64,000 nt of DNA from Pararhodobacter sp. (GTDB taxonomy: Bacteria; Pseudomonadota; Alphaproteobacteria; Rhodobacterales; Rhodobacteraceae): NCBI RefSeq assembly GCF_034676545.1, contig NZ_JAUCBZ010000015.1:3463501-3527500 (forward strand), written 5' to 3'. The translations under genes and the position numbers were made by a program. Below, piece by piece: positions 7,985 through 16,742 of this stretch (positions within the stretch are counted from its first letter, which is position 1; each line of letters begins with the position of its first letter). Below the pieces are notes generated by a model, which did not search any database, had not been told where the DNA came from, and saw only the letters and a program-made list of their open reading frames with translations.

Positions 7985-9345
7985 ATGCGCCCCTCCTGCC
8001 GGGCAGGATCGAACTCTGGCCCCTCGCCCGGCTGAAGCCCTACGCCAGAAACGCCAAGACCCACGATGCCAACCAGGTGGCGAAGATTGCCGCCAGCATG
8101 GCCGAGTTCGGCTGGACCGTGCCGGTGCTGGTCGCGGCCGACGGCGAGTTGATCGCTGGCCATGGTCGCATCCTAGCCGCCGCGCACCTCGGGCTGTCCG
8201 ATGCCCCGGTCATCGTCCTTGGGCATCTGACCGAAGCCCAGCGTCGGGCCTATCGGATCGCCGACAACAAACTGACCGAATTGGGCGGCTGGGATGAGGC
8301 GCTGCTGTTGCAGGAATTGCAGGCACTGTTGGCCGAGGATTTCGACCTCGGGCTGATCGGGATCCCCGAGGATGAACTGGACGCACTGCTGGCAGACGCT
8401 GACGACCGCCCTGCGATTTCTGATAATGCGGCCGATGCGATCCCGGCCCCGCCCGCTGATCCGATCACGAAGCCGGGCGACATCTGGGCGCTGGGCAAGC
8501 ATCGGCTGTGCTGCGGCGATGCCACCGATCCGGCCGCTGTCGCGAGGCTGATGCAGGGCGAACAAGCCCCGCTGATGTTCACATCACCGCCCTATGCCCA
8601 GCAGCGCGACTACGGGGCAGCCAAGGAAAAGGTCGGCGATTGGGATACGCTGATGCAGGGCGTGTTCGCCGCAGCGCCGGTCACCGCCGAGGCGCAGCTG
8701 CTGATCAACCTCGGCCTCGTGCATCGCGACAGCGAATGGCAACCCTATTGGGAAGGATGGGTGGAATGGATGCGCGGCTCTGGCTGGCGGCGGTTTGGAT
8801 GGTATGTTTGGGATCAGGGCCCTGGCTTGCCGGGCGATTGGAACGGCCGCCTGGCCCCGTCGCACGAGTTCATCTTCCACTTCAACCGCGCGCCCCGCAA
8901 ACCGCACAAGACCGTCCCGTCCAAGCACGCGGGCGAAACCCTCGGCGGCGGTGGGCTGCGCGGGGCCGACGGCACCGTGCATGCCAAGACCGGCACCGGC
9001 AACGCGATCCAAAGCCACCGCATCCCCGACAGCGTCTTCCGCATCATGCGCCACAAGGGTGGACTGGGTGCCGCCGGATCACATCCGGCCGTGTTTCCGG
9101 TTGCGCTGGTCGAGGCTGTACTGACGGCGTTTTCGGATCCGGGCGACCTGATCTATGAGCCGTTCTGCGGCTCCGGCACCCAGATCGTCGCCGCCGAACG
9201 CACTGGGCGGCGGTGTTTTGCGATGGAACTGGACCCGATCTATTGCGACGTGGCCGTGCGGCGGTGGGAGATGGCGACGGGGCGAAAGGCACAGCTGGAA
9301 AATCGTAACGAGACCACCTTTGGCAAGGAGACACGACAGAAATGA
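7981..9345 (+). CDS. ParB-N/DNA methyltransferase, second copy (SPPY type)
   Basis: A paralogue of the preceding gene: the N-terminal 120 residues are nearly parallel (LARLKPYARNAKTHD, GELIAGHGRILAA, RIADNKLTELG). The catalytic motif is SPPY at about residue 200 and motif I is EPFCGSGTQ near residue 385. S-P-P-Y is typical of N4-cytosine methyltransferases, so the pair probably marks two different sequences. A middle insertion (HEFIFHFNRAPRK) is probably part of target recognition. The ATG overlaps the previous stop (ATGA). No cognate restriction gene is adjacent, which fits an anti-restriction role for the phage. Confidence 0.85.
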   Translation: MNAPLLPGRIELWPLARLKPYARNAKTHDANQVAKIAASMAEFGWTVPVLVAADGELIAGHGRILAAAHLGLSDAPVIVLGHLTEAQRRAYRIADNKLTELGGWDEALLLQELQALLAEDFDLGLIGIPEDELDALLADADDRPAISDNAADAIPAPPADPITKPGDIWALGKHRLCCGDATDPAAVARLMQGEQAPLMFTSPPYAQQRDYGAAKEKVGDWDTLMQGVFAAAPVTAEAQLLINLGLVHRDSEWQPYWEGWVEWMRGSGWRRFGWYVWDQGPGLPGDWNGRLAPSHEFIFHFNRAPRKPHKTVPSKHAGETLGGGGLRGADGTVHAKTGTGNAIQSHRIPDSVFRIMRHKGGLGAAGSHPAVFPVALVEAVLTAFSDPGDLIYEPFCGSGTQIVAAERTGRRCFAMELDPIYCDVAVRRWEMATGRKAQLENRNETTFGKETRQK

Positions 9346-9851
9346 TTATCGACGCCCCAATCTGGCGAAACGCCGACCTCATACGGACCATTCCGATCAC
9401 ACGCGCGGACCTGAACCAAGCCATATCCCGGAACGACTTTCGGCCGGAAGACACGCCAAAGCCCGGAAAGGCGCGCTGGTATAGCTGGAGAGATGTTGTG
9501 GCGGTTGCGGCGGCACAGGACCTGCGCAAGCTCGGCTTTGGTCCGTCTGTCGCATTCGGGCTGGTGCAAGAACACCTGTCACCGTTTCTGCAGGATCGGA
9601 TCGATGCGCCGGATGATTGCGCCGGCGTGCTTTGGCTGATCCGCCCGAGTGACAACCACCTCACCTTTGAGGCCCCGTGTGAGTTCCTGCGTCATACCGA
9701 GTACGAGGAGCTGCTGATCGCGCCAAACGAGAACGCCTGCATCATCGTGAATGTGGGCCGCATTGCAGCGCGCGTGTTCAATGAATTGCAGGCGACCGAG
9801 ACCGCCAAGGTCATCCGAGAGGAATTTCAGATTCTGGGACCGGTGATATGA
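9342..9851 (+). CDS. phage protein with MerR-like winged-helix N terminus
   Basis: The first 80 residues resemble a MerR-type winged helix: ITRADLNQAISRNDF, then RWYSWRDVVAVAAAQDLRKLGF, then SVAFGLVQEH. The C-terminal half is unlike known effector domains. The ATG overlaps the methyltransferase stop, so it belongs to the same operon. It may be a phage regulator, but the DNA site and the ligand are unknown. Confidence 0.5.
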   Translation: MIIDAPIWRNADLIRTIPITRADLNQAISRNDFRPEDTPKPGKARWYSWRDVVAVAAAQDLRKLGFGPSVAFGLVQEHLSPFLQDRIDAPDDCAGVLWLIRPSDNHLTFEAPCEFLRHTEYEELLIAPNENACIIVNVGRIAARVFNELQATETAKVIREEFQILGPVI

Positions 9852-10075
9852 CCCAGTCGCGCCGCATGTCGCTGATCGAGGCCATTACCAATGTGGCTGT
9901 GGGCTATGCGCTGGCGCTGGCGACCCAGATCGTGGTGTTCCCATGGTTCGGGCTGCATCCGAGCTTGGGCGAGAACCTTGCCATCAGCGCGATCTTCGTG
10001 GGTATCTCCTTGCTGCGCAGCTACACTCTTCGCCGCCTTTTCGAACGCTGGTGCTCTCGCACACGTCGCAGATGA
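9848..10075 (+). CDS. small two-helix membrane protein (DUF7220-like)
   Basis: 75 residues with two hydrophobic helices (AVGYALALATQIVVFPWFG and LAISAIFVGISLLRSYTL) and a basic tail FERWCSRTRRR. It overlaps the upstream gene by four bases and ends the rightward methyltransferase operon. It resembles small membrane proteins common in Rhodobacterales phages. The function is unknown. Confidence 0.55.
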   Translation: MTQSRRMSLIEAITNVAVGYALALATQIVVFPWFGLHPSLGENLAISAIFVGISLLRSYTLRRLFERWCSRTRRR

Positions 10076-10095
10076 TCCGAGCGTACAGCAGGGCT

Positions 10096-10614
10096 TCAGG
10101 CCGCGTCCAACCTGTACACGGTGCCTCTGCCATCGACCTTTTCAGAGGCAATGGGAAGGCCCAGCTTCTTTTTCAGCGCACCGGAGATCATGCCGCGCAC
10201 CGAATGAGCCATCCAGCCAGTCTCCGCCACGATCTCGGTGATCGCCGCACCTTCGGGGCGCTGCAGCAGCGCAATGATCTGGGCCTGCTTGGTGCCGGTG
10301 CGGATATGGACCGGTTTCGGAGTGCCCGCTGCGGTCGGCTGCGGGTCCGCCACCGGCTCGATCCCGATGGCCAGCAGCCCCGCATCGGTGACAACCAACG
10401 TGGTGCCATGGCCATCGCCAGTCTCGCGCCAAAGGGGTTCGCCGCAACGCAGGTTTGCCTCGACTTCTTCAAGCCAGCCGTGTGCGATCATCCTGGCGAC
10501 AGCCATCTTCGCCGCCGCACCGGCCAGCCCCTTGGGCAGCGGAAGGGCGATGTTGTCGGTGCGCTGGGCCGCTGCGGTGAGGATAATGGTCTGGGTGTCG
10601 GTGAGTTTCGGCAT
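10096..10614 (-). CDS. DUF3489 family protein
   Basis: I start it at the ATG at 10614, which has AGGAT just upstream and begins MPKLTDTQ. The C-terminal 70 residues (QIIALLQRPEGAAITEIV, WMAHSVRGMISGALKKKLG, KVDGRGTVYRL) are the compact winged-helix-like DUF3489 domain. The N-terminal half has a second helical unit, LTDTQTIILTAAAQR. DUF3489 proteins are frequent in alphaproteobacterial phages and plasmids and probably bind DNA. This is the last gene of a leftward small-gene cluster running from 12311. Confidence 0.8.
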   Translation of the reverse strand: MPKLTDTQTIILTAAAQRTDNIALPLPKGLAGAAAKMAVARMIAHGWLEEVEANLRCGEPLWRETGDGHGTTLVVTDAGLLAIGIEPVADPQPTAAGTPKPVHIRTGTKQAQIIALLQRPEGAAITEIVAETGWMAHSVRGMISGALKKKLGLPIASEKVDGRGTVYRLDAA

Positions 10615-10651
10615 GGTGGGATCCTGTTTGATCTGGTGGCGCTGGGCGGGA

Positions 10652-10879
10652 TCAAGCTGCATGCTCGCCCTCCATGAAGGCGCTGTCCGTGATCTGGCGC
10701 AGCAGGCTGGCGTAGTGGTTCAGAGTGCCCACATCGCCCCAGTTGATCTCGTCTGGGTGGGTCTCGAAATGCTCTGAGCTGAGCGCGGTCAGCCGTTCCA
10801 GCATCGCGTCAATCTGGAGCTTGGTGGTCATGAAAGCGTCGAGGGCTTTGGAATTGTCGGTGGCGCGGCGGGTTGTCAT
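10652..10879 (-). CDS. hypothetical small phage protein (75 aa)
   Basis: Starts at ATG 10879 (MTTRRATDNSKAL), preceded by GGAAA. The protein is helical: KLQIDAMLERLTALSSEHF, then WGDVGTLNHYASLLRQI. No known domain is recognised. It lies 37 bases upstream of the DUF3489 gene and is probably co-transcribed with it. Confidence 0.55.
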   Translation of the reverse strand: MTTRRATDNSKALDAFMTTKLQIDAMLERLTALSSEHFETHPDEINWGDVGTLNHYASLLRQITDSAFMEGEHAA

Positions 10880-10980
10880 GGCTTGGTTTCCGGGGTGAGT
10901 TGCATCGTTTTCCTGTGACAACCATCGCTCTGGTGCAGAGATTGTCGTAGTTGAATCCAAGCAATTTCATGGCTTTGTGA

Positions 10981-11343
10981 TCATGATATCTGGTGTGGAT
11001 CGATCAGCGCAGCCTGCTCGGCCTCGTGCCGCTGCGCCGCGTCGGGCGGGTCGCGGCGTGCGTTGACCATGGCCACGAAGAGCGCGCGAGCGACGGCTGC
11101 CACCTCGTCGGCGCCGACGCAGGAAAGATCGGCATCGTGGATGGCGATGGGCTCGCCCAGATCGGTCAGCGCATAGAGCGTGGCGAACTCCGCCTCGGTC
11201 GGGTCGCAGGTAGCGGTGTCGCGGTCGTGCTCGGATACGGCCACGCTGCGGCAAAAGCGCAGATCGAAGCCGATGGCACACTCGCGGCGTGCTAGATCCG
11301 CGAGGGTCTCACCTTCGGGCAGGCAATTGAGGGGCAGCATCAT
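10981..11343 (-). CDS. hypothetical phage protein (120 aa)
   Basis: An acidic protein with a central segment TLYALTDLGEPIAIHDADLS. Its start overlaps the end of the next upstream gene by four bases. About 100 bases without a gene separate it from the 75-aa gene downstream. I recognise no domain. Confidence 0.5.
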   Translation of the reverse strand: MMLPLNCLPEGETLADLARRECAIGFDLRFCRSVAVSEHDRDTATCDPTEAEFATLYALTDLGEPIAIHDADLSCVGADEVAAVARALFVAMVNARRDPPDAAQRHEAEQAALIDPHQIS

Positions 11344-11639
11344 GGCACGAGCCTTTCAAAGCTATCAGGGATGATCTCGGCCCAAACGCCGTCCTGCCAG
11401 ATGTAGAGGTGACAGAACTGGCAGGTTGGGCGCGGCAAGAGAATTGGGTCGCGGGGGTGCTCAAACCCCTCGATCTCATCAGCGCGCACTTGCCGGATCT
11501 CGCGTGCGGCGAGGATGTCTTCGGGTGTCCAGCGCGCCAGTGCGGGCAACATGTGGCCGGGGTAGCCATCATAGTGGATGTAAACATGGGCCCATTCCTC
11601 GGGGCCGGTCTGGATGGCGATCTGCGCGCGCGTGCTCAT
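11340..11639 (-). CDS. hypothetical small phage protein (99 aa), MSTRAQ type
   Basis: The ATG at 11639 begins MSTRAQIAIQTGPEEW, a start seen in many short phage and plasmid proteins that continue with HYDGYPG. Two close cysteines (PTCQFCHLYIW) might bind a metal. The frame extends further upstream but would overlap two other genes there. The function is unknown. Confidence 0.65.
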   Translation of the reverse strand: MSTRAQIAIQTGPEEWAHVYIHYDGYPGHMLPALARWTPEDILAAREIRQVRADEIEGFEHPRDPILLPRPTCQFCHLYIWQDGVWAEIIPDSFERLVP

Positions 11640-11650
11640 AGGGTCAGCCC

Positions 11651-11869
11651 TCAGATCAATTGCAGGCTCGCCAGCACAGTGCTGGCGGCGGCAAGCTGGG
11701 CAGTCGGCAATTCGATCTTGAGGTGCGAGAAGACGTTCGAAGCTTCGGCTGCGATCCCCTCTTCGCGCAGCGCGGCTTCGATCATTTGCGCAGCGGCGTC
11801 CGGGCCTTTGGTGTTGAGAGGATCGGGCAGCGTGGCGTGGTCGATGCGAATTGTGGTGGTGGCAATCAT
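11651..11869 (-). CDS. hypothetical small phage protein (72 aa)
   Basis: A compact protein (MIATTTIRIDHATLPD...) with alternating strand and helix. The ATG overlaps the upstream stop (ATGA). No known domain is recognised. It is part of the leftward cluster. Confidence 0.5.
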   Translation of the reverse strand: MIATTTIRIDHATLPDPLNTKGPDAAAQMIEAALREEGIAAEASNVFSHLKIELPTAQLAAASTVLASLQLI

Positions 11870-12090
11870 GATCTTGTCCTTTCAGGATTGGGGCGGGCGA
11901 CAGCGCCTGCGCGGCGTCCGGCTTCATAGGCCTCTTCAAGTGCATGGCGGATCGCCCAGACGGCGACATTGTGGAAATCGAGACGGTCACGATTGCGGGT
12001 CTCCAGCGTCTCGATGAAGAACCGGCGCTGGGCGATATCAAAGATCAGCGCATCACGGGCGGCGGTCGGATTGGCTTTGCGGCTCGCCAT
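11866..12090 (-). CDS. hypothetical small phage protein (74 aa)
   Basis: Starts at ATG 12090 (MASRKANPTAARDAL). It has a mostly helical body (FHNVAVWAIRHALEEAYEAGRRAG) that could form a coiled coil or HTH-like bundle. The spacing to its neighbours (two bases upstream, four overlapping downstream) supports one operon. Confidence 0.55.
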   Translation of the reverse strand: MASRKANPTAARDALIFDIAQRRFFIETLETRNRDRLDFHNVAVWAIRHALEEAYEAGRRAGAVARPNPERTRS

Positions 12091-12092
12091 GC

Positions 12093-12311
12093 TCACTCCT
12101 CCCATCGATGCTCGGGGTGGGTCGTCTGCGCGCGGGCTTCCTCGCGCATCATCTCTTGGGCGCGTGCCATCTCGACCATCCCGTCGGCTTGGCTCATCCG
12201 CCCCGACATGACTTCGTCCATCACCCAGTTCACCCGCTCCTGCGCGGGGCTGGTGTGGTCTCTCCACCCTTCGCTCATCGAGCTGTGTCCCATCTTTTCC
12301 TGAGCGCGCAT
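12093..12311 (-). CDS. hypothetical small charged protein (72 aa)
   Basis: Methionine- and charge-rich helical protein (WVMDEVMSGRMSQADGMVEM). It is the first gene of the leftward cluster, divergent from the terminase operon. Either of two in-frame ATGs could be the start. The intergenic region 12312-12451 must carry the promoters for both directions; I could not pick a convincing -35/-10 pair. Confidence 0.45.
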   Translation of the reverse strand: MRAQEKMGHSSMSEGWRDHTSPAQERVNWVMDEVMSGRMSQADGMVEMARAQEMMREEARAQTTHPEHRWEE

Positions 12312-12451
12312 GGTGGCCTCCGATCCTTGTCCGGGGGTGCGCGATGCACCCGCTTCTTGACACCATGAATCGCTCTATCCGGGAGTGTAATCAACTCAAA
12401 TAGGCAATCTTTCCTGTTTACTTTCAATATGTTGAGGTTATTCAAAGCGCC

Positions 12452-13018
12452 ATGGAAGGTATAAGCGAACGCGCCTATGCGACCCTTACCGGCCTGTCGC
12501 GTGGGGCCTTGCAAAAGGCCCGCAAGACCGGCCGTCTGGTACTGTTTGCCGACGGGTCGATCAACGCGGCCGCCTCAGATGCGCGCAGGGTCGCGATGAC
12601 AGATCCTGATCAGCAAATGCGGTCACGGGGTGGCTTTGGGGGTAGTGGCGGAGCCAGCAGCGAGGGCAGTGCTGTTTCCGGAGCCGGTGACAGCACCTCC
12701 TATCTCAAGGCGCGCACCGCGCTGACGGTTTATCAGGCGCAGGAACGCCAACTATCGATCCAGAAGAAGAAGGGCGTGCTCGTTGACCGGGCGCGCGCCG
12801 AGACGCTGGTGTTTCGCCTTGCGCGCCAAGAGCGCGATACTTGGGTCACCTGGCCCACCCGGGTCGCCGCGCTGATGGCCGCGCAATTGTCCGCAGAGAT
12901 GGAGAAGGCCTCGGGGGTGCCCGTAATGATCGAGACTGCAATCCTGCAAAGGGTGCTGGAAACCCATGTCCGAGAGCAGCTCACCGCCCTGGCCGACCTC
13001 CGGGTCGGCCTCGGATAA
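12452..13018 (+). CDS. phage terminase small subunit (Nu1-like)
   Basis: 188 residues. The N terminus has a short winged-helix segment (ERAYATLTGLSRGALQKARKTGRL) like DNA-binding Nu1 proteins. A Gly/Ser-rich linker (GGFGGSGGASSEG) follows. The helical second half (LKARTALTVYQAQERQLSIQ, KKGVLVDRARAE) matches the region that contacts the large subunit. It recognises the packaging site and loads the motor. Its 3' end overlaps the large-subunit gene. Confidence 0.8.
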   Translation: MEGISERAYATLTGLSRGALQKARKTGRLVLFADGSINAAASDARRVAMTDPDQQMRSRGGFGGSGGASSEGSAVSGAGDSTSYLKARTALTVYQAQERQLSIQKKKGVLVDRARAETLVFRLARQERDTWVTWPTRVAALMAAQLSAEMEKASGVPVMIETAILQRVLETHVREQLTALADLRVGLG

Positions 13019-15011
13019 CGACGATACGGCCAACGACGATCTGATCAATGGTGATCTGACCGCAGACCTCGATCTCGGTTTCGACGGTTCGGAAGACATC
13101 CTGCGCAACTGGCGTCGCGGCATGCGGCCCGATCCGGACCTCACGGTGTCGGAATGGGCGGATCAACACCGCAAGCTGTCATCACGGGCCTCGGCCGAAC
13201 CGGGGCAATACCGCACCGCACGAACCCCCTACCTTCGCGAGATCATGGACGCGCTCTCGCCGCGCCACCCGGCACAGCGCATCTCGTTCATGAAAGCCGC
13301 ACAAGTTGGCGCGACTGAGGCCGGGAACAACTGGATCGGTTTTGTCATCCACCATGCACCGGGGCCAATGCTGGCGGTGCTGCCCACAGTCGAGATGGCC
13401 AAACGCACCTCACGCGGTCGGATCGACCCGCTGATCGAGGACAGCCCGGCGCTCAAAGAACGGGTGAACCCTGCCCGCTCACGGGACGCGGGCAATTCGA
13501 TGCTGTCCAAGGAGTTTCCGGGCGGGATCCTCGTGCTGACCGGTGCCAATTCAGCGACGGGCCTGCGCTCGATGCCAGCGCGTTATGTGTTTCTCGACGA
13601 GGTCGACGCCTATCCGGCTTCGGCTGATGAGGAAGGCGATCCGGTCACGCTGGCGGAGGCCCGCACCACCACCTTTGCGCATCGGCGCAAGGTGTTCATG
13701 GTCTCGACGCCGACGATCCGGGGATTGTCGCGTATTGAACGAGAGTTTGAGGCCTCCGACCAGCGCCGGTATTTTGTGCCCTGCCCGCATTGTGACCACA
13801 GGCAATGGCTGCAGTTTGAACGGCTGCGCTGGGCGAAGGGACAGCCGGAAACGGCGGCCTATGTTTGCGCGGGCTGCGAACGCCCCATTGCCGAGCATCA
13901 CAAGACGGATATGCTGGCACGCGGCGAATGGCGGGCGACTACGACCTCAAACAACCCCAACGCCATCGGTTTCCACCTCTCGGCGCTCTATTCGCCGATC
14001 GGCTGGAAATCTTGGGAGCAGATCGCGCGGGACTGGCTGGCAGCCCAAGGCTCGGACGAGATGTTGCGCGCCGCGCGCAATACGCTTTTGGGCGAAACCT
14101 GGGTTGAGTCTGGCGATGCGCCGGAATGGCAGCGGCTGGCGGATCGGCGCGAGGCTTTTGCGGCGCAAATCCCCGCAGGCGGGCTGTTCCTCACGGCTGG
14201 CGCAGACGTCCAGAAGGACCGGATGGAGGTCGACATCTGGGCCTGGGGCCGCGGTCTCGAGAGCTGGCTTGTCGATCACATCGTCATTCCAGGTGGCCCC
14301 GACGATCCCGCGTGTTGGGATCGGCTGACAGCACTTCTTGGTCACACATGGGCGCATGAAAAGGGTGCGAACATGACGCTGGCCAAGCTTGCCATAGACA
14401 CCGGCTACGAGTTGGCTGCCGTCTATGCCTGGTCGCGCAAGCAGGGCATAGCGCAGGTGGCACCCGTGAAAGGGGTCGAAGGCTTCAACCGGGCCACGCC
14501 CGTTTCGGGGCCAACCTTCGTCGATGCAACCGTGAACGGGCGCAAGCTGAAGCGCGGCGCGCGGCTTTGGACCGTGGCCACCGCCACCTTCAAGGCGGAG
14601 ACCTACCGCTATCTGCGCATTGAGCGGCCGTCGGAACTCGATGCGCCCGCGCCCTCGGGCACGATCCACCTACCCGACTGGGCGGACAGCGAATGGCTGA
14701 AGCAGCTGGTGGCTGAACAGCTCGTCACGGTGCGCAACAAGCGCGGGTATGCCCATCAAGAATGGCAAAAGATGCGCGAGCGCAACGAGGCGCTGGATAC
14801 ACGGATCTATGCCCGCGCCGCTGCTTGGATCCTTGGGGCTGACCGTTTCGATGAGCGAATGTGGCGGCAGCTGGAGAAACAGGCCGGGGTGGAAACCGTC
14901 GCTATCACCCCGACCGCCGCACCTGAGAAACCGACAACCCCGCAAGCCGGGCAAGTAACCCCGCCCCGGCGACGCGGCTGGAAGATCAGCACGCTCAAAT
15001 ACATGGAATGA
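12966..15011 (+). CDS. phage terminase large subunit (GpA family)
   Basis: 681 residues, close to the 641 of lambda gpA. The ATPase half carries ISFMKAAQVGATEAGNNWIG, the GpA-type Walker A variant, at about residue 105. MPARYVFLDEVDAYP, the Walker B Asp/Glu pair, lies near residue 205. The nuclease half has TAGADVQKDRMEVDIWAWG (Asp of the RNase H-like site) and LAIDTGYE. A zinc-ribbon-like CPHCDHRQW...CAGCERP lies near residues 275-305. The ATG at 12966 gives a 53-base overlap with the small subunit; a later start is possible. This motor cuts and packages concatemeric DNA, so the phage probably packages from cos sites. Confidence 0.93.
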   Translation: MSESSSPPWPTSGSASDNDDTANDDLINGDLTADLDLGFDGSEDILRNWRRGMRPDPDLTVSEWADQHRKLSSRASAEPGQYRTARTPYLREIMDALSPRHPAQRISFMKAAQVGATEAGNNWIGFVIHHAPGPMLAVLPTVEMAKRTSRGRIDPLIEDSPALKERVNPARSRDAGNSMLSKEFPGGILVLTGANSATGLRSMPARYVFLDEVDAYPASADEEGDPVTLAEARTTTFAHRRKVFMVSTPTIRGLSRIEREFEASDQRRYFVPCPHCDHRQWLQFERLRWAKGQPETAAYVCAGCERPIAEHHKTDMLARGEWRATTTSNNPNAIGFHLSALYSPIGWKSWEQIARDWLAAQGSDEMLRAARNTLLGETWVESGDAPEWQRLADRREAFAAQIPAGGLFLTAGADVQKDRMEVDIWAWGRGLESWLVDHIVIPGGPDDPACWDRLTALLGHTWAHEKGANMTLAKLAIDTGYELAAVYAWSRKQGIAQVAPVKGVEGFNRATPVSGPTFVDATVNGRKLKRGARLWTVATATFKAETYRYLRIERPSELDAPAPSGTIHLPDWADSEWLKQLVAEQLVTVRNKRGYAHQEWQKMRERNEALDTRIYARAAAWILGADRFDERMWRQLEKQAGVETVAITPTAAPEKPTTPQAGQVTPPRRRGWKISTLKYME

Positions 15012-15021
15012 TGGATCCCCA

Positions 15022-15231
15022 ATGACCCTCGATGACCTTAAATCCCGCCACAGCGCCCTCTTGGCTGCGCGCTACAGCGGCACGCGCAGCGTGAGTTATG
15101 ATGGCAAGAGCGTCACCTACGGCTCGGACGCCGAGCTGGCGGCGGCGGCATCAGATATCGAGCGGCGAATTGCGGCCTTGGAAAAGCCCGGCCGCCGCAT
15201 TCTGCGCCCCTATGCCGTGAAGGATCTGTGA
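15022..15231 (+). CDS. head-tail joining protein gpW-like
   Basis: 69 residues with the gpW pattern: an N-terminal helix TLDDLKSRHSALLAARYSG, a hairpin SVSYDGKSVTYGS, and a second helix LAAAASDIERRIAALEK. In lambda, gpW plugs the portal after packaging. The gene sits between the terminase and portal genes, exactly as W does in lambda, and overlaps the portal start by four bases. Confidence 0.85.
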   Translation: MTLDDLKSRHSALLAARYSGTRSVSYDGKSVTYGSDAELAAAASDIERRIAALEKPGRRILRPYAVKDL

Positions 15232-16742
15232 TGAACTGGCGACAGCGTCTTGGTGCATTTGTCGGTGGGTTTGACGCGGGCCAGCATCACCGTCGCCTGC
15301 GCGGGTTCCGCGCCACGCGCGCGCATGTCAACGCGCTGATCGCAGCAAGCGGGCCTGACATCACTGCCCGCGCCCGCTGGCTCGTACGCAACAACGGCTA
15401 TGCCGTGAATGCGGTGGAAAGCTGGGCTGCCAATACCGTCGGTGATGGCATCAAGCCAATCTCGAAGATCGCGGATTCCGCCCGCAAAGAGGAGCTGCAA
15501 CGGCTCTGGCTTGCCTGGACTGACGAGGCCGATGCAGAAGGGCTGACAGATTTCTATGGGTTGCAACGCCGCGCGGCGCGAGAGGTCTTTCTTGCGGGCG
15601 AGGTGTTTTTTCGCTTTCGTCCCCGGCGCACGGGCGACGGCCTGAGCGTGCCTGTGCAGATGCAGATGTTACCATCAGAGATGCTTCCGCTGGAACAGAC
15701 CGGCGTTTCCGCTGCTGGCAATCCCATCCGCCAGGGGATCGAGTTCGACCGGATCGGGCGGCGTGTGGCCTATCATTTTCTGCGCCGTCATCCCGGCGAC
15801 AGCACCGATCCGGGACTTTCGGGGGAAATCGTGCGGGTTCCCGCGACGGAGGTGATCCATGTGATCGACCCAGTCGAGGGTGGGCAACTTCGCGGGGTCT
15901 CAAAACTGGCGCCCGCCATCGTCAAGCTCTTCCTGCTCGATCAATACGACGATGCCGAGTTGGACCGCAAAAAGGTCGCGGCGATGTATGCGATGTTCGT
16001 GACCTCCCCCGCACCAGAGAACCCCCTAGCGCCGGAGGATGAAGATGGGCCCGAAGGTGTCGAGATCAGCCCCGGTCAGATCGTGCGACTGGATCCAGGC
16101 GAAGATGTCACCATCGGCCAGCCTGCCGACAGTGGCGGCACTTACGAGCCGTTTCAATACCGCACGCTCCTGCAAATCTCGGCAGCCCTGGGCATCCCCT
16201 ATCCGTACCTCGCGAATGACATGGTGAAGGGGAACTTCTCGAACTCGCGCCTTGCCCTGATCGAGTTCCGCCGGAGGGTCTCGGCCTGGCAGCATTCCGT
16301 CATGGTCTGGCAGCTCTGCCGGCCGGTCTATGCGCGCTGGATGGATGCAGCTGTCTTGTCAGGGGCCCTCACGCTCCCGCGCTTTGAGGCCAACCGTAGC
16401 CAGCTCCTCGCCGCCGACTGGCTGCCGACCAAATGGGACTGGGTCGATCCCCTGAAAGACGCCAATGCCGAGATCGCCCAGATCGAGGCAGGCCTCAAAT
16501 CCCGCACGCAGGCCATTGCCGAGCGCGGTTATGACGCGGAACAGGTCGACCGCGATATCGCAGCGGAGCGCGCCCGCGAACGTGCGCTGGGCCTCGACTT
16601 CCGCCGCCCCGGTTCGCCCGCGCAGGGTGTGCAGGCTTTGCAAGGCCCGGAGGGGGATGGAGGCAACGACGACGACACCGACCAGACAGATAAAACCGAT
16701 GATGCGGAACACCGTCCGCGCGACCCTGAGGACCAGTCCTGA
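15228..16742 (+). CDS. phage portal protein (lambda gpB family)
   Basis: 504 residues (lambda gpB has 533). Family landmarks include ARARWLVRNNGYAVNAVESW at the N terminus, the EVFFRFRPRR region, VIHVIDPVEGGQLRGVSKLA, and GIPYPYLANDMVKGNFSNSR, which is highly typical of lambda portals. It forms the dodecameric DNA gate at one capsid vertex. The C-terminal tail is very acidic and Asp-rich (GDGGNDDDTDQTDKTDD). The stop overlaps the protease start. Confidence 0.93.
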   Translation: MMNWRQRLGAFVGGFDAGQHHRRLRGFRATRAHVNALIAASGPDITARARWLVRNNGYAVNAVESWAANTVGDGIKPISKIADSARKEELQRLWLAWTDEADAEGLTDFYGLQRRAAREVFLAGEVFFRFRPRRTGDGLSVPVQMQMLPSEMLPLEQTGVSAAGNPIRQGIEFDRIGRRVAYHFLRRHPGDSTDPGLSGEIVRVPATEVIHVIDPVEGGQLRGVSKLAPAIVKLFLLDQYDDAELDRKKVAAMYAMFVTSPAPENPLAPEDEDGPEGVEISPGQIVRLDPGEDVTIGQPADSGGTYEPFQYRTLLQISAALGIPYPYLANDMVKGNFSNSRLALIEFRRRVSAWQHSVMVWQLCRPVYARWMDAAVLSGALTLPRFEANRSQLLAADWLPTKWDWVDPLKDANAEIAQIEAGLKSRTQAIAERGYDAEQVDRDIAAERARERALGLDFRRPGSPAQGVQALQGPEGDGGNDDDTDQTDKTDDAEHRPRDPEDQS

